A stretch of 43,454 bases of DNA, taken from the NCBI GenBank assembly GCA_019747735.1, contig JAIEQL010000021.1:1-43454 (forward strand), read 5' to 3'. Position numbers and translations under genes: made by a program. The notes beneath the pieces are model-generated. The model ran no database searches and was not told the DNA's origin. It was given only the letters and a program-made list of their open reading frames with translations. How positions within the stretch are numbered: position 1 is the stretch's first letter; the number at the start of each line of letters is the position of its first letter. Source of the stretch: Chthoniobacterales bacterium (lineage in GTDB: Bacteria > Verrucomicrobiota > Verrucomicrobiia > Chthoniobacterales > UBA6821). Shown here one piece after another: positions 7,593 to 16,734 of the stretch.

Positions 7593-8579
7593 TTATCCTA
7601 CAACCTGATTCCAGGCATGCAGTCCAATGGCCTTCATTTCTTCGAGCGAAGGAGTGCGTCCTGGAGCACGAAACTGCTCGGTGAGATTACCTTTGCGAGC
7701 AATAAGTCCATTTTTCCAAACAAAAGATTCTTCTGCCCAAGGACCAACACGTAAGGGATCACTCCAACGATGAATTGCTATTGTTTTAGCTGGTTGCAGT
7801 GCTGCAGCTAAGTGCATGGGCCCACTATCAGAGCTCACAATAAAAGAGGCTTTTCTCAGAATACCAATTAACTCTAGCAATGTTGTCCGCCCAGCCCAAT
7901 CACTTACATTGTCAGGAAGAGAACTCATTTTTTTTCCTTGTCCCACCAAAACCACTGGAACAGTTCCAAGAGCCTTACAAAAAGCAATGACTTGCTCTTC
8001 ATTCAGATTTTTAGCCTCTCCTCGTGCATAGGGATGCAAGACTACAAAAGGTTCCTTGATGGAAAAACTAGCGGGGATATTCCCTTCAGGGAGAAAAAAC
8101 GTGGGGGTCTGCTGCACTGGAATTCCTAACAAACCAAGTACAGCAAGATAACGTATCACAGCGTGGTCTTTTTTGTTCACCTTTGCTGCTGCCGAATGAA
8201 AGAAAGAGGCCCCTTCTCGAGCATCACTTAATCCAATAATAGTAGGCGCTCCAGAACAGCGAGCCATCAAAGCGCTTCGTAAAAGGCCTTGCAGGTCGAT
8301 CACCAAATCAGGTTTCCATCGGCAAAGAGTACGTGCCCAAAACAAAGAGCGGACCCCTCCCAAGAATCTACGAAATTTTTCTCGTGGGAAAAGAAGCGGT
8401 GCCCCCAATCCTGGATGTCCTACAATCAATTCTTGAAAAGCAGGATGAATAAGCCAACGAATCTCAGTCATTGGCCAGGCCTTATGGAGGGCGGCCACCA
8501 CAGGAAGCGTATGAATGATATCGCCCATCGAACTTGGTTTAATAAGGAGAAGACGCCGTGGAATGGATAAAAGATTCAC
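7593..8579 (-). CDS. waaC: Glycosyltransferase family 9, lipopolysaccharide heptosyltransferase (WaaC-like)
   Basis: This 328-residue GT-B enzyme probably transfers heptose from ADP-heptose to the LPS inner core on the cytosolic membrane face. Motifs are LLIKPSSMGDIIHTLPVV (11-28), VIDLQGLLRSALMA, a C-terminal-domain VVLHPYARGEAKN, and SSDSGPMHLAAAL, the nucleotide-sugar binding loop of GT9. It resembles heptosyltransferase I more than II, but the assignment of the exact acceptor is inference. The GTG start falls inside the short repeat GATTCACAGGGATGGAAG (minus-strand view), so the true start could be slightly downstream. Confidence 0.85.
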   Translation of the reverse strand: MNLLSIPRRLLLIKPSSMGDIIHTLPVVAALHKAWPMTEIRWLIHPAFQELIVGHPGLGAPLLFPREKFRRFLGGVRSLFWARTLCRWKPDLVIDLQGLLRSALMARCSGAPTIIGLSDAREGASFFHSAAAKVNKKDHAVIRYLAVLGLLGIPVQQTPTFFLPEGNIPASFSIKEPFVVLHPYARGEAKNLNEEQVIAFCKALGTVPVVLVGQGKKMSSLPDNVSDWAGRTTLLELIGILRKASFIVSSDSGPMHLAAALQPAKTIAIHRWSDPLRVGPWAEESFVWKNGLIARKGNLTEQFRAPGRTPSLEEMKAIGLHAWNQVVG

Positions 8580-8735
8580 AGGGATGGAAGAATAAAAAAA
8601 TTAACAGATTAACAAAGATGGAAGAATAAAAAACTAACAGATTAACAGAATACGGTTGGTCGGGAGACCGCCGGATAGACTGCCTTTAGGCAGCCCAAAG
8701 GGCGAGCCTCGTGGGAACGAGCGAGTCAAATAGAA
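8573..8735. repeat. GATTAACAGGGATGGAAG repeat units plus GGTTGGTCGGG cassette
   Basis: Two tandem units GATTCACAGGGATGGAAGAAT (8573) and GATTAACAAAGATGGAAGAAT (8607) run into ACAGAATACGGTTGGTCGGG (8645) and a cassette containing ACTGCCTTTAGGCAGCCCAA, ending GAGTCAAATAGA. The cassette recurs at 34396-34472 upstream of an oligopeptide permease gene. No gene is seen in this stretch. Confidence 0.6.
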
Positions 8736-8795
8736 GCGATAAAAGGGATGATAAAAAAGCTATAGGCTCTCTTCATCCCTTTCATCGCTTCTATT
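8729..8795. repeat. 23-bp-arm hairpin between TPR gene and waaC
   Basis: AATAGAAGCGATAAAAGGGA (from 8729) pairs with TCCCTTTCATCGCTTCTATT (to 8795); the full arms are 23 bp with one mismatch and a 21-bp loop. Right-arm relatives recur after holB (about 11813-11850) and after gapA (about 37817-37852). It lies just past the end of the TPR gene and could act as a transcript-end hairpin, but no clear U-run follows. Confidence 0.6.
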
Positions 8796-8803
8796 CCTGT
8801 TAA

Positions 8804-9472
8804 TCACTTTCTTTCATCTCTGTTAATCATTCTTCTCTCCAAAAATTTCATCTTAGCCAACAACGCTGGAAACCTTTCTGCAGGGCCTTCTGCATAGAGT
8901 TGTTGTAATTGTTGATAAGCCTCAGCCTCGTATTCAGGACATGCAGCTAATTCATAAGCGGCAAAGCGACACAAATAAGAATGAGCACCAGGAAGCGTGG
9001 CTGCTGTTGCAAAAGCTCTTGAGGCGGCAAGATGATCGTGGAGCTTATCACGAAGTAAGAGACCAAGCTGTTCATAAAGCAAAGCGCTCTCTGGATTGTT
9101 GCAAATCCCTTCTTCTAAAATGGTGCGAGCTTCTTGAAGATAAGCTCCCGTATTCGTATTCCAAGCAAGATACCAAGCCGCCATTTCATAATAGAGCGGA
9201 TGCCGCGGCTCAAAAAAAAGAGCCCTTTTCATGAGCAGAGCCATCCGATCCCACTCGTGATTTTCCCAAGCAGTAAAAGCCTCAATCCAAAGCCAGACAG
9301 CAAGAGGAGCTTTTAACGTCGTTAGAGAAACAAGCTCAAGACCTGGGTACAATTGCTCTTCCTTTTTTGAAAAGGCGGGCGTACTTCCAAAAGAAAGGTT
9401 CTCTTTTTCTACACCCCAACCAAGAAACCCAATAGCCACGAAACAGAGAAGCAAGAGAGATTTACCATTCAC
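8804..9472 (-). CDS. TPR-like protein with N-terminal membrane anchor or signal
   Basis: This 222-residue protein begins with one hydrophobic segment (SLLLLCFVAIGFLGWGV, about residues 5-21). It then has helical tetratricopeptide-type repeats, such as WDRMALLMKRALFFEPRHPL and EARTILEEGICNNPESALLY. Its start overlaps the end of the ABC-2 permease gene by 11 bp, so they are translationally coupled. A role as an accessory of that transporter is an inference. The last residues (MINRDERK) and stop are encoded by the GATTAACAG repeat, so the native C-terminus may have been altered. No specific family recognised. Confidence 0.6.
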   Translation of the reverse strand: MNGKSLLLLCFVAIGFLGWGVEKENLSFGSTPAFSKKEEQLYPGLELVSLTTLKAPLAVWLWIEAFTAWENHEWDRMALLMKRALFFEPRHPLYYEMAAWYLAWNTNTGAYLQEARTILEEGICNNPESALLYEQLGLLLRDKLHDHLAASRAFATAATLPGAHSYLCRFAAYELAACPEYEAEAYQQLQQLYAEGPAERFPALLAKMKFLERRMINRDERK

Positions 9473-10313
9473 GGCGTTGAAAAAAGAAGGCAGCGATCAA
9501 AAAATAGAGGAGGCTATAGGCAAAGGCCACGGCAACTGCAGGAGCCATCAAGGAAGTTGAAATGGTGGCTCCGACATCAATACGATCGCTTATCTCAAAA
9601 ATGGAAAGATCAGGAAAAAGCGAGATGATCGCCATCAAAACCCGATGAGACCAAGCGATGAGGAGATCATTGGAAAGTGAGACTGCTTGTAATCCCTCTT
9701 TCAAATGTCCCACAAAATAGAGGGCCATACTCATAATGATCGTAAAAAAAGAAGAAGAAGCCATCGTTGCAATCACCATTGTTGCGGCACTCAAGACCCA
9801 TGATTCTAAGAGCATCACAAAAATCCTCTCCAATAAACTTACTTTGATAACGCTCCCTAGAGAGAGTTGAAGGACCTCCATCGCTTTTGGAACAGATGCA
9901 GCAGGAAAAGCTTGAAGCGCCTTCAAGGCTGCCTGTTCCCGCAACAAAAGCAGAAGAAAAAAAAGGGAGCTCATCAAAAGAGCTACTACACTCAAAAAAA
10001 GAAAAATTCCTAAAAGCCTTCCCAACAAATAGCGATAGCGCGGCAGAGGCCTTGAAAGGAGCAGGAGCAGGCCGGGCGTTTTGCTATCGAAAGAAAAAAC
10101 TAACGCTGTAGCGATGATGGCCACAATGCTTAGAAAAAAAGAAAAAACTCCTAACGTGCTTTCTTGAAAAAGGAAAAGCTCTTCCTCAAAAGAAAAACGG
10201 GTCAACAAAGAAGCACTGCCTAAAAGAAAAAAGGAAAAAGCTAGCAGGAGAAGGATAGTTTTTTGTTGAAGCAATCCTCTGGCTGTTGTGATTGCTAAGG
10301 TAAGGGTATTCAC
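9462..10313 (-). CDS. ABC-2 type transporter permease subunit
   Basis: This 283-residue integral membrane protein has about six hydrophobic segments: residues 19-39, 52-74, 95-121, 165-185, 190-205 and 255-276. The first cytosolic loop has the ABC-2 pattern SFDSKTPGLLLLLSRPLPRY, where permeases contact their ATPase. No ATPase gene adjoins it in this window: upstream is a 546-bp repeat region. The downstream TPR gene overlaps it. The substrate is unknown; members act in export or gliding/secretion. The start is a GTG, supported by the hydrophobic N-terminus beginning at once. Confidence 0.72.
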   Translation of the reverse strand: MNTLTLAITTARGLLQQKTILLLLAFSFFLLGSASLLTRFSFEEELFLFQESTLGVFSFFLSIVAIIATALVFSFDSKTPGLLLLLSRPLPRYRYLLGRLLGIFLFLSVVALLMSSLFFLLLLLREQAALKALQAFPAASVPKAMEVLQLSLGSVIKVSLLERIFVMLLESWVLSAATMVIATMASSSFFTIIMSMALYFVGHLKEGLQAVSLSNDLLIAWSHRVLMAIISLFPDLSIFEISDRIDVGATISTSLMAPAVAVAFAYSLLYFLIAAFFFQRREW

Positions 10314-10859
10314 GCGTGATTGATTTAGAGTGTGTTATCAAAAAATAATTTGATTCGAATAAACTCACTAGAAAATAGAGTGTGTATTTCAAAAGCAACA
10401 ATCGCCACCCCCCCCAGGCGTCGTTCCCGCACAGGCGCCAGAAACTCCATTCCCGTGAAGGCGGAAACCAGGCCAAGGTCGCTACAAATATTAGTTTTTC
10501 ATAAAAATACTTTCTCCAGTGTCAATCTCTTTTCATTTAGGATCTTTTGTATAAGGGTCAGGCATAGGGGTCAGTCCGTCATATTGTCACATTTGGCATA
10601 GGGGTCAGTCCGTCATATTGTCACATTTGGTCTCAGATAATTAGTTTTAAAATTTATGCCGCAACACCAAATGTGACAATATGACGGACTGCCCCCTATG
10701 CTGACCCCTATGCCTTTTCAGTTCCACTTCAACTGTGAATTCACCTTCCTGCCTCCCCAGGAATCACCGTTAGAGTGATAACGACATTAGGTTCTGAAAG
10801 CACACACACTATTTTTAATGAAGTTGTAGAGTTCAGGTTTTTGTAATTGACGACACACT
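10314..10859. other. 546-bp intergenic region built of repeats, no gene seen
   Basis: The stretch contains a C-run (10411-10418), a degenerate REP-like pair (GTCGTTCCCGCACAGGCG and CCATTCCCGTGAAGGCGGAA, about 10424-10470) and the long GGGGTCAG hairpin listed separately. No open frame with family resemblance is visible on either strand. Divergence or termination of the flanking minus-strand genes may occur here. Confidence 0.6.
10561..10713. repeat. Tandem plus inverted GGGGTCAG REP-like element
   Basis: A 34-bp unit starting GGCATAGGGGTCAGTCCGTC occurs twice in tandem (10561-10594 and 10595-10628). An inverted copy follows (about 10667-10713), giving a hairpin of about 35 bp with one mismatch and a 36-bp loop. 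A decayed relative (GGGGCAGTCCGACAGTTTAT) lies at about 14388-14420. The GGGGTCAG foot recalls REP elements mobilised by REP-associated tyrosine transposases; no such transposase is in the window. Confidence 0.75.
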
Positions 10860-11627
10860 TCATTCAACAACACCTAGAAAACGCGTTCCCACATCCTCTC
10901 TTGCCAAGATTTTTTGTAATTGATTGGCCTGCCGCCCATGAGCAACTACCGTTTCAATTCCTGCACTCGTAGCAGCGGCAACGGCTTTCAGCTTAGCTTT
11001 CATGCCTCCTGTAGAGTGCTCTCCTTTTTCCTCAGTAACGTGAGAAAGAGCCTCTTCAAAATTGGTGACCACAGGGATACGACTCCCCTTCTTTTCAATC
11101 AGCCCATCGGTGCTTGTTAACAAAATCAGCAAGGAGGCCTGCATCATGATGGCTACTGCTGCCGAGAGTTGGTCATTGTCTCCAAAGCTGATCTCTTCTG
11201 TCGTTACTGAATCGTTTTCATTAATAATGGGAAGAACATTGGGGAAGGCGAGTAAGTGCCGCAAGGTTACTTGCGCATTATGACGTCTCTTGGAATTAGA
11301 AATATCTTCTTGGGTTAAAAGCAACTGGGCTGTGGTGATTCCATGGACAGCAAAATGGCGTTCATAGAAAGCCATGAGTGCTGGTTGACCCACAGCCGCG
11401 CAAGCCTGTTTTCCAGCAACATCGGCAGGACGTTGTGCCAGTTTCAAAGAATGTACGCCTGCAGCGATGGCAGCACTGGTTACAAGAATACAGGGCTTTC
11501 CTTGCTTGATGAGCCCCGAAACCTCGATAGCAAGGCGTCGAAATTGCTCTTCATCAAGAGCGCAACCATTGGACTCTGCTAAGATGCCAGTACCAAATTT
11601 GAGAACAATAGGAGAAAGAGGATTCAC
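10860..11627 (-). CDS. proB: Glutamate 5-kinase
   Basis: This 255-residue amino-acid kinase phosphorylates L-glutamate for proline synthesis. Visible motifs are VLKFGTGIL at the N-terminus, LVTSAAIAAGV, the Glu-binding PIINENDSVTTEEISFGDND, LLTSTDGL and the C-terminal STGGMKAKLKAV. It lacks the C-terminal PUA domain of E. coli ProB, as is common in several phyla. proA is not adjacent. The GTG start lies inside a copy of the GATTCACAGGAATGGAAG repeat; starting there places the first strand correctly. Feedback control by proline is usual for the family but not testable here. Confidence 0.94.
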   Translation of the reverse strand: MNPLSPIVLKFGTGILAESNGCALDEEQFRRLAIEVSGLIKQGKPCILVTSAAIAAGVHSLKLAQRPADVAGKQACAAVGQPALMAFYERHFAVHGITTAQLLLTQEDISNSKRRHNAQVTLRHLLAFPNVLPIINENDSVTTEEISFGDNDQLSAAVAIMMQASLLILLTSTDGLIEKKGSRIPVVTNFEEALSHVTEEKGEHSTGGMKAKLKAVAAATSAGIETVVAHGRQANQLQKILAREDVGTRFLGVVE

Positions 11628-11810
11628 AGGAATGGAAGAATGAAGAAATTAACCTAAAAACGTGCATGGAAATGGGAAATATGGCGTAAGGACTTGATCT
11701 AAAAAAGATTTTTTGGTGTTGAGAATTTAAAAAACATTACCAAAATTTTTAGTGCTTTTAATAATTTTATTTTTGCGTTCTTTGTGCTTTTTTTGCAGCT
11801 ATTCTTCTGT

Positions 11811-11852
11811 TTTTCCCTCATCTCTTTCATCGCTTCTATCCCTGTTAATCAT
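11811..11852. repeat. GATTAACAGGGATAGAAGCG repeat at holB stop
   Basis: On the minus strand GATTAACAGGGATAGAAGCG followed by ATGAAAGAGATGAGG directly continues from the holB coding sequence, and its TAA is the holB stop codon. The rest of the 217-bp gap up to proB (11628-11810) is AT-rich and holds only a second repeat unit at the proB start; no gene seen. Confidence 0.6.
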
Positions 11853-12807
11853 TTCTGCTGCTTGTATCTTTGTGAATTTGCATCAATTCCAAAAATCCTG
11901 CTTCCAGCGCCAAAGTCTCTTGTACACCGGATTCTAGGGAGCGCTGAAGGGATTCCACTATTTCTAAAGAACGTAAGAGTCGCACCATTTCTTGCTCTTG
12001 ATCGTGTTGATCTTTTTCCTGATACAAGGACCTAAGGCGATCGCCAAAATAATCAGCTAGTGTTGAGAGCAACGAAGAACGATGACCCAAGGCAAGAGCT
12101 TCTGCAGTGGCTTTGAAATGCTCTTCGCGACGAGATTCCCAAGCGGCCTCCGTTGTTTTTCCATAATGCTGTTTCTCGGCACGAAATTCTTGATCACTCG
12201 ATGCCGTAGCTATTTTTCTAACCTCCTCCAGCAAGGCTTGAAAAGCTCGCGTTAACTGAAAAGCCGCCGTCGCATCTGTGACAGCTTCGGGATGAAAAAA
12301 AGTGGCTGCAAGTTGTTTGCATTTTTTTTCGTAATCCTCCTGGGGTGGCTTCTCTTTTTCATGCAATGGAAGCAACACACAGCGTGACTGGATCGTTTTT
12401 AACACCCCCTCAGGAAAGGTAGTGGTTAACAAGAGTAATGTCTTATCCGAAGGTTCCTCCAATGTTTTTAAAAAAGCGTTGGCGGCAGCAGGAACCATGC
12501 GATCAACATCATGAATAATAGCGACTTTGTATGCACCCATCTGCGGACTCAGTGCTAAGGCCTCTTCCAGGACTCTCATCTGCTCAACCACAATTTTACG
12601 AGCTTTGGACTCTGGTTCTATTAAATAAAAGTCAGGATGGTTTTCTAAATGAAGCAGAGAACACCCTAGCATCAAGACAGCAAGCTCTTCTGTTAAAAGA
12701 CCAATACCTGCAGAAGTCGAGCCAGTGATAAGATAAGCGTGTGCAAGGCGCTCTTCTGTGGCTGCTTTTTTTAAAAAGTGAAGAGCTTGTTCTTTAGAAA
12801 AGGGCAT
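11845..12807 (-). CDS. holB: DNA polymerase III delta' subunit
   Basis: This 320-residue clamp-loader AAA+ subunit has the N-terminal HAYLITGS with a degenerate P-loop, usual for delta'. Typical conserved stretches follow: YKVAIIHDVDRMVPAAANAF and LKTLEEPSDKTLLLLTT, then LKTIQSRC, the SRC motif that contacts neighbouring ATPase sites. The C-terminal part is helical and diverged. It follows tmk on the same strand with a 62-bp gap; tmk-holB is a widespread pair. Its stop codon is supplied by a dispersed repeat. Confidence 0.93.
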   Translation of the reverse strand: MPFSKEQALHFLKKAATEERLAHAYLITGSTSAGIGLLTEELAVLMLGCSLLHLENHPDFYLIEPESKARKIVVEQMRVLEEALALSPQMGAYKVAIIHDVDRMVPAAANAFLKTLEEPSDKTLLLLTTTFPEGVLKTIQSRCVLLPLHEKEKPPQEDYEKKCKQLAATFFHPEAVTDATAAFQLTRAFQALLEEVRKIATASSDQEFRAEKQHYGKTTEAAWESRREEHFKATAEALALGHRSSLLSTLADYFGDRLRSLYQEKDQHDQEQEMVRLLRSLEIVESLQRSLESGVQETLALEAGFLELMQIHKDTSSRND

Positions 12808-12869
12808 GGGAAAAAGTTGAAGGTAAAAGTTGAAGCTACTTCAACTTGCCTTCGACAAAAATAGCAGAA

Positions 12870-13511
12870 TTAGGAGATCCACTGTTTCAGCTGAGAAAAA
12901 ATCTCCTCAGCAACTTTGCTTGCCGAACGAGAGGCATCGATGACAATCCAGCGTTTGGGTTCTAACTCGGCTAGTTTTAAATAACCGTGCCGAACTGCTT
13001 CGTAAAAAGCTTCTGGCTCTTGCTCCATACGATCAGTGAGAGATCCTTTTTGATTTCGCTGCTCCATGCGTTGGCGACCTACCGAGGCCTCCAAATCAAG
13101 CAAAATGGTGGCATGGGGCACTAAACCTCCTGTTGCTATTTCATTGATCGCGGCAATTTTTTCGAGAGCTATCCCCCTTGCCATCCCTTGATAGACCATG
13201 GTGGAATCAATAAACCGATCACACAACACGATGGCACCTCGCTGTAATGCGGGCCGAATAGCTTCACTGATGAGTTGAGCGCGACTAGCTGCAAAGAGTA
13301 ACAATTCCGTCTCTGAGGTCATCCCTGCTGCCTCTTGCGCATACTGGAGAAGATGCCGGATCTTTTCGCCCAAGGCCGTTCCACCCGGCTCTCGAAGCGT
13401 AAGCACTTCGCGAGAGGGATCGTGTTGACGCAACCCTTTTGCTAAGCGAGCAAGTTGTGTCGACTTGCCGCACCCTTCTGAACCTTCAAAAGTAATGAAT
13501 AAACCTGTCAT
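12870..13511 (-). CDS. tmk: Thymidylate kinase
   Basis: This 213-residue enzyme phosphorylates dTMP to dTDP. It has the P-loop FEGSEGCGKST (residues 8-18), LREPGGTALGEKIR, the DRx motif LCDRFIDSTMVYQG, and a lid region RMEQRNQKGSLTDRMEQE. Length is normal. The gene is upstream of holB in the same direction, so it is probably co-transcribed. The divergent gpmA gene starts about 95 bp away on the other strand; a promoter for each must lie between. Confidence 0.96.
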   Translation of the reverse strand: MTGLFITFEGSEGCGKSTQLARLAKGLRQHDPSREVLTLREPGGTALGEKIRHLLQYAQEAAGMTSETELLLFAASRAQLISEAIRPALQRGAIVLCDRFIDSTMVYQGMARGIALEKIAAINEIATGGLVPHATILLDLEASVGRQRMEQRNQKGSLTDRMEQEPEAFYEAVRHGYLKLAELEPKRWIVIDASRSASKVAEEIFSQLKQWIS

Positions 13512-13605
13512 TGTTTTTAGAGCTTGAGGTGACCGCCAACATATTTTTCTGTCGAAGTGAAGCAGCGATGTTGAACTTTCATCAAAAAAAAGTCACACTC
13601 TTTTC

Positions 13606-14364
13606 ATGCATCAACTTGTTCTTATTCGTCATGGAGAAAGTCTTTGGAATCGCGACAATCGTTTTACTGGGTGGACTGATGTTCCCCTAACAGAGCGCGG
13701 CCTCGAGGAAGCCAAAGAAGCGGGAAGATTACTCAAGGAGCATGGATTTAGCTTTGATCTTGCTTTTGTTTCAGTCTTAACACGTGCACTCAAAACCCTC
13801 TCGGTTGTTTTGGAAGAGCTAGGTGAGCCCTCGATCCCTACAGAATGCTCTTGGCGACTTAATGAACGACATTATGGCTCTTTGCAAGGACTCAACAAGG
13901 CCCAAACAGCAGAAAAATATGGAGAGCGTCAGGTTTTGATTTGGCGGCGCAGTTATGATGTTCCTCCTCCTCCACTAGATCTTTCGGATGAGCGTTGGCC
14001 TGGAAATGACCCTCGCTATGCAGCATTGAAAAAAGAAGAGATTCCTTTAACAGAATCCCTCAAGGAAACCGTGGCAAGAGTCCTCCCTTACTGGGAGGAA
14101 AAAATTTCTCCCGCTCTGCTTGCGCGAAAAAAAATTCTTCTCGTTGCTCATGGCAACAGTATTCGCGCCCTAGTCAAGCATCTTGACAATCTCTCCGAAG
14201 AAGAAGTGCTCCATCTCAATATTCCCACAGGAGTTCCGCTCATTTACCAACTCGATGACAACCTTCATCCGCTCCGTCATTATTATTTAGGCGATCAGGC
14301 CAAAATTGAAGCAGCGATCCACGCAGTGGCCTCTCAGGGCAAACAGAAAAGTGTTGCTGAATAA
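13606..14364 (+). CDS. gpmA: 2,3-bisphosphoglycerate-dependent phosphoglycerate mutase
   Basis: This 252-residue glycolytic enzyme interconverts 3- and 2-phosphoglycerate. The phosphorylated histidine lies in [10 protein letters not shown] (H9), followed by [15 protein letters not shown]. Also visible are [15 protein letters not shown] with the catalytic Glu region, [10 protein letters not shown], and the second histidine motif [14 protein letters not shown]. All active-site elements appear intact. It complements the gap-pgk-tpiA cluster later in the window, giving a lower glycolysis set. After its stop there is a decayed GGGGCAGTCC repeat (about 14388-14420). Confidence 0.96.
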   Translation: MHQLVLIRHGESLWNRDNRFTGWTDVPLTERGLEEAKEAGRLLKEHGFSFDLAFVSVLTRALKTLSVVLEELGEPSIPTECSWRLNERHYGSLQGLNKAQTAEKYGERQVLIWRRSYDVPPPPLDLSDERWPGNDPRYAALKKEEIPLTESLKETVARVLPYWEEKISPALLARKKILLVAHGNSIRALVKHLDNLSEEEVLHLNIPTGVPLIYQLDDNLHPLRHYYLGDQAKIEAAIHAVASQGKQKSVAE

Positions 14365-14427
14365 ATCAACAGCGCCATTTGGCATTGGGGCAGTCCGACA
14401 GTTTATTACATTTGAGGGCAGTCCATT

Positions 14428-15258
14428 TCAAAGCAAGGCTACTGCTGCTCCCAAGATCAACGCTCCATCAGCAGCGAAGGAGGCGACTTCATAGTCAGTC
14501 TTTTTAGCAATCGCCGGAACCATGGCTAATCCTGCCAGGCTTATCCAGAAAGTGATCCCTAAGCAAGAGCGTGACAAACTCGTTTTTCCAAGCATCAAAA
14601 AAAAGAACGAGAAACCCAAAATCCACTTGGGAGGAGGAAGCGGGCGGGGCCAGAGCGATGCAAGAGGAGCATTTCGTTCCATCCGTGCAATAAGAAGACA
14701 GTTAAGTATTCCTAAAAAGGCCAAGAAACCCATCGGTATTAAAAGCGAAAATGGATACCTCGCTTGAAGTAAAGGAATGAGAGCAGATCCTCCTACAAAA
14801 ATCAGCGCGATGACCATCTCGCGGCCGTGAAGCCATCGGCCTTGGAGAGCCAAGAAAAAATTAGAGCACAAATAACAAAAGGCAATCCCTCCAAGCACAA
14901 GGCCTGCTAGAAAAATGGAAGAAGGAAGTTGCCAGGCGATGAACAGATCGAAGAAGAAAGCCGCCAGCAGGAGAATAAGCAACAAAGATCGATGCCTTTT
15001 TACAAAATAATGTCGAGGAGCATGATTACTAAGCTGGCGAGCTAGAAAAGTATTCTTTTTTTCTGTGAGTGATGGCCTGATCGAAGCAGCATCCAAAAGA
15101 TGATCCAGAAGATAAACAATCCAAACAGAGAGCCCTAACATCAAACGATCCGCTCGTTGAAGAGCAACCCCTGCACTACGAGCAAAAAGCTCCTGCCACA
15201 GCAGAGCCACTAAGAGAGCATCAAGGGAGAAAAAGTTGCAATAGCGAAGCAAAAACAC
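14428..15258 (-). CDS. Polytopic membrane protein, UbiA-like
   Basis: This 276-residue protein has about seven hydrophobic segments. Near the N-terminus, RLMLGLSVWIVYLLDHLLDA places Asp residues as in the first aspartate-rich motif of UbiA-type prenyltransferases (YxxDxxxD-like). The second canonical motif is not obvious; RMERNA may lie near it. It could be a diverged UbiA superfamily member or an unrelated membrane protein. The GTG start is uncertain because no ribosome site is visible. It converges with gpmA and is divergent from the BamD-like gene. No operon partner. Confidence 0.5.
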   Translation of the reverse strand: MFLLRYCNFFSLDALLVALLWQELFARSAGVALQRADRLMLGLSVWIVYLLDHLLDAASIRPSLTEKKNTFLARQLSNHAPRHYFVKRHRSLLLILLLAAFFFDLFIAWQLPSSIFLAGLVLGGIAFCYLCSNFFLALQGRWLHGREMVIALIFVGGSALIPLLQARYPFSLLIPMGFLAFLGILNCLLIARMERNAPLASLWPRPLPPPKWILGFSFFFLMLGKTSLSRSCLGITFWISLAGLAMVPAIAKKTDYEVASFAADGALILGAAVALL

Positions 15259-15412
15259 TCGTGGCAGAGCCTTGCAGAGAACGCACTAAGAAAGCAATCT
15301 TCTTTTGATTTATGTAATCTTTATTCTTCACTGGCAGCTCTCTAGGATCTAGCCTCCTTTGCGAAGGCGCTAAGTTAAGACGTTTTTAGTTCGAAAAATA
15401 AAGTTAATATTG

Positions 15413-16558
15413 ATGTTTAATGACACGTTCCACAACAAGTTGAAGTTACTAGTTGAAGTGGCCTTGTTCCTAGCTGGATGCTTCTTTTTCGGGAGCGCTC
15501 CACAAAACTTAATGGCAGCAACTAGAGAAGAGGCTTCGACAAGGGAAGAGTTTGCCCAAGCCACTCAATTGGCCGCCTCAGGAGAAACCGAGAAAGCTGT
15601 GGCGCTCTACCAAGGGTTTGTCAGGGCTCACCCTTTTTCTTCCAAGGCAGAGGAGGCCCAATTTCAGCTAGCACGCCTGTTGCAGCAAGAAGGGAAGGAT
15701 ACAGCTAGCTTCAAAGCTTATACCAACTTGCTCAAAAAATATCCCGAGACACCTCACTTTGAGGAGGCTGTTGCTGAGCAAATCACCATAGCAAATGCCT
15801 ATCTCCGTGGAAAAAGAGTCAAGTTATGTGGCATCCCAGCATTCTCGGTTGTGGAGAGAGCACAAGAAATGTACGAGAACATCTTAATGATGGCACCCTA
15901 CAGCAAATATGCTGCCTTGACCCAGTTTAACTTGGGGCTTTCTCTCGAGCGACAAGGAAAAAACATGGAAGCCATTGCTGCTTATCAAAAATTAATTGAT
16001 AAATATCCGACAAGTAGCATCTGCGATAATGCTCTCTATCAAATTGGTTATGCCTACATGTCCCTGGGAATGATTGGAAAATCACAAGATCTTTCTGCGC
16101 TCAAGGAGGCTCAACATAGCTTTGATGACTATCTCATCCAATACCCCAATAGCGACAAGTCACTGCAAGCCTCTGATAACATCGCTGCCATGCAACATCG
16201 AGAGGCACTCGATACCTTGAGAATTGCTCGCTTCTATGATTTTTCAAAAAATTATCGTGCCTCTTCTGTCTATTACAACGAGGTGATCCGCCAATTCCCT
16301 CAAAGCAAAGATGCTGCCATATCCAAAGCACGTTTAGCAGAAATCAAAAATGAAGTTGGAGAAGAAGCCTTGCGTCCCGGTGCCCTTCCTCTGTCAGGAC
16401 CACAAGCTGCAGCCAATCGCAGATTACAAGCGCAAGTAGAAACAACCTCTCTTTCTAATTATGACGGACCTCCCAAAAAAGAGATTGCACCCAATGATCA
16501 TTCTCCCTCTCTCCCTGAAATGAGGACAAATATTAAGGAAGTGCAGCCTGCACCTTAG
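15413..16558 (+). CDS. bamD: BamD-like outer-membrane assembly lipoprotein (TPR)
   Basis: This 381-residue protein has an N-terminal hydrophobic segment ending in LAGC (C23), a possible lipobox. Tandem TPR units follow, e.g. EKAVALYQGFVRAHPFSSKA, KYAALTQFNLGLSLERQGKN, MEAIAAYQKLIDKYPTSSIC and SFDDYLIQYPNSDKSLQ. This is the pattern of BamD/YfiO, which supports beta-barrel insertion from the periplasmic face of the outer membrane. The length exceeds E. coli BamD (about 245) owing to extra TPRs and a Pro-rich tail. The signal-peptide codons overlap a CTTCAAC-type repeat (GTTGAAGTTACTAGTTGAAG), so the exact start is uncertain. An LptE-like gene follows. Confidence 0.78.
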   Translation: MFNDTFHNKLKLLVEVALFLAGCFFFGSAPQNLMAATREEASTREEFAQATQLAASGETEKAVALYQGFVRAHPFSSKAEEAQFQLARLLQQEGKDTASFKAYTNLLKKYPETPHFEEAVAEQITIANAYLRGKRVKLCGIPAFSVVERAQEMYENILMMAPYSKYAALTQFNLGLSLERQGKNMEAIAAYQKLIDKYPTSSICDNALYQIGYAYMSLGMIGKSQDLSALKEAQHSFDDYLIQYPNSDKSLQASDNIAAMQHREALDTLRIARFYDFSKNYRASSVYYNEVIRQFPQSKDAAISKARLAEIKNEVGEEALRPGALPLSGPQAAANRRLQAQVETTSLSNYDGPPKKEIAPNDHSPSLPEMRTNIKEVQPAP

Positions 16559-16622
16559 AGAATTAAATTAAAGTTATGCTAGGAAAATTAAAACTGAACA
16601 TCAGCCGCTTTTTAAATTGGAG

Positions 16623-16734
16623 AAAGTTGTCAGTTGCCAGTTGCCAGTTGTCAGTTAATTCACCATCGCTTCACGATGCTCCAATAAAAAAACGAAGCGC
16701 CACTGACAACCGACAACTGAGAACCGACAACTTT
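16623..16734. repeat. GTTGTCAGTTGCC hairpin
   Basis: Left arm 16623-16655 (starting AAAGTTGTCAGTTGCCAGTT) pairs with right arm 16702-16734 (ending CCGACAACTTT) with about four mismatches. A small inner palindrome CATCGCTTCACGATG lies between them. The same CAGTTG strings recur between other genes. It lies between the BamD-like and LptE-like genes and would be translated if an upstream in-frame start were used, which is why that start is not accepted. Confidence 0.7.

Noticed and set aside
10561..10713. Possible CRISPR array
   Set aside because: Only two direct units without spacers, plus an inverted copy; there are no cas genes nearby. It fits a REP-like element.
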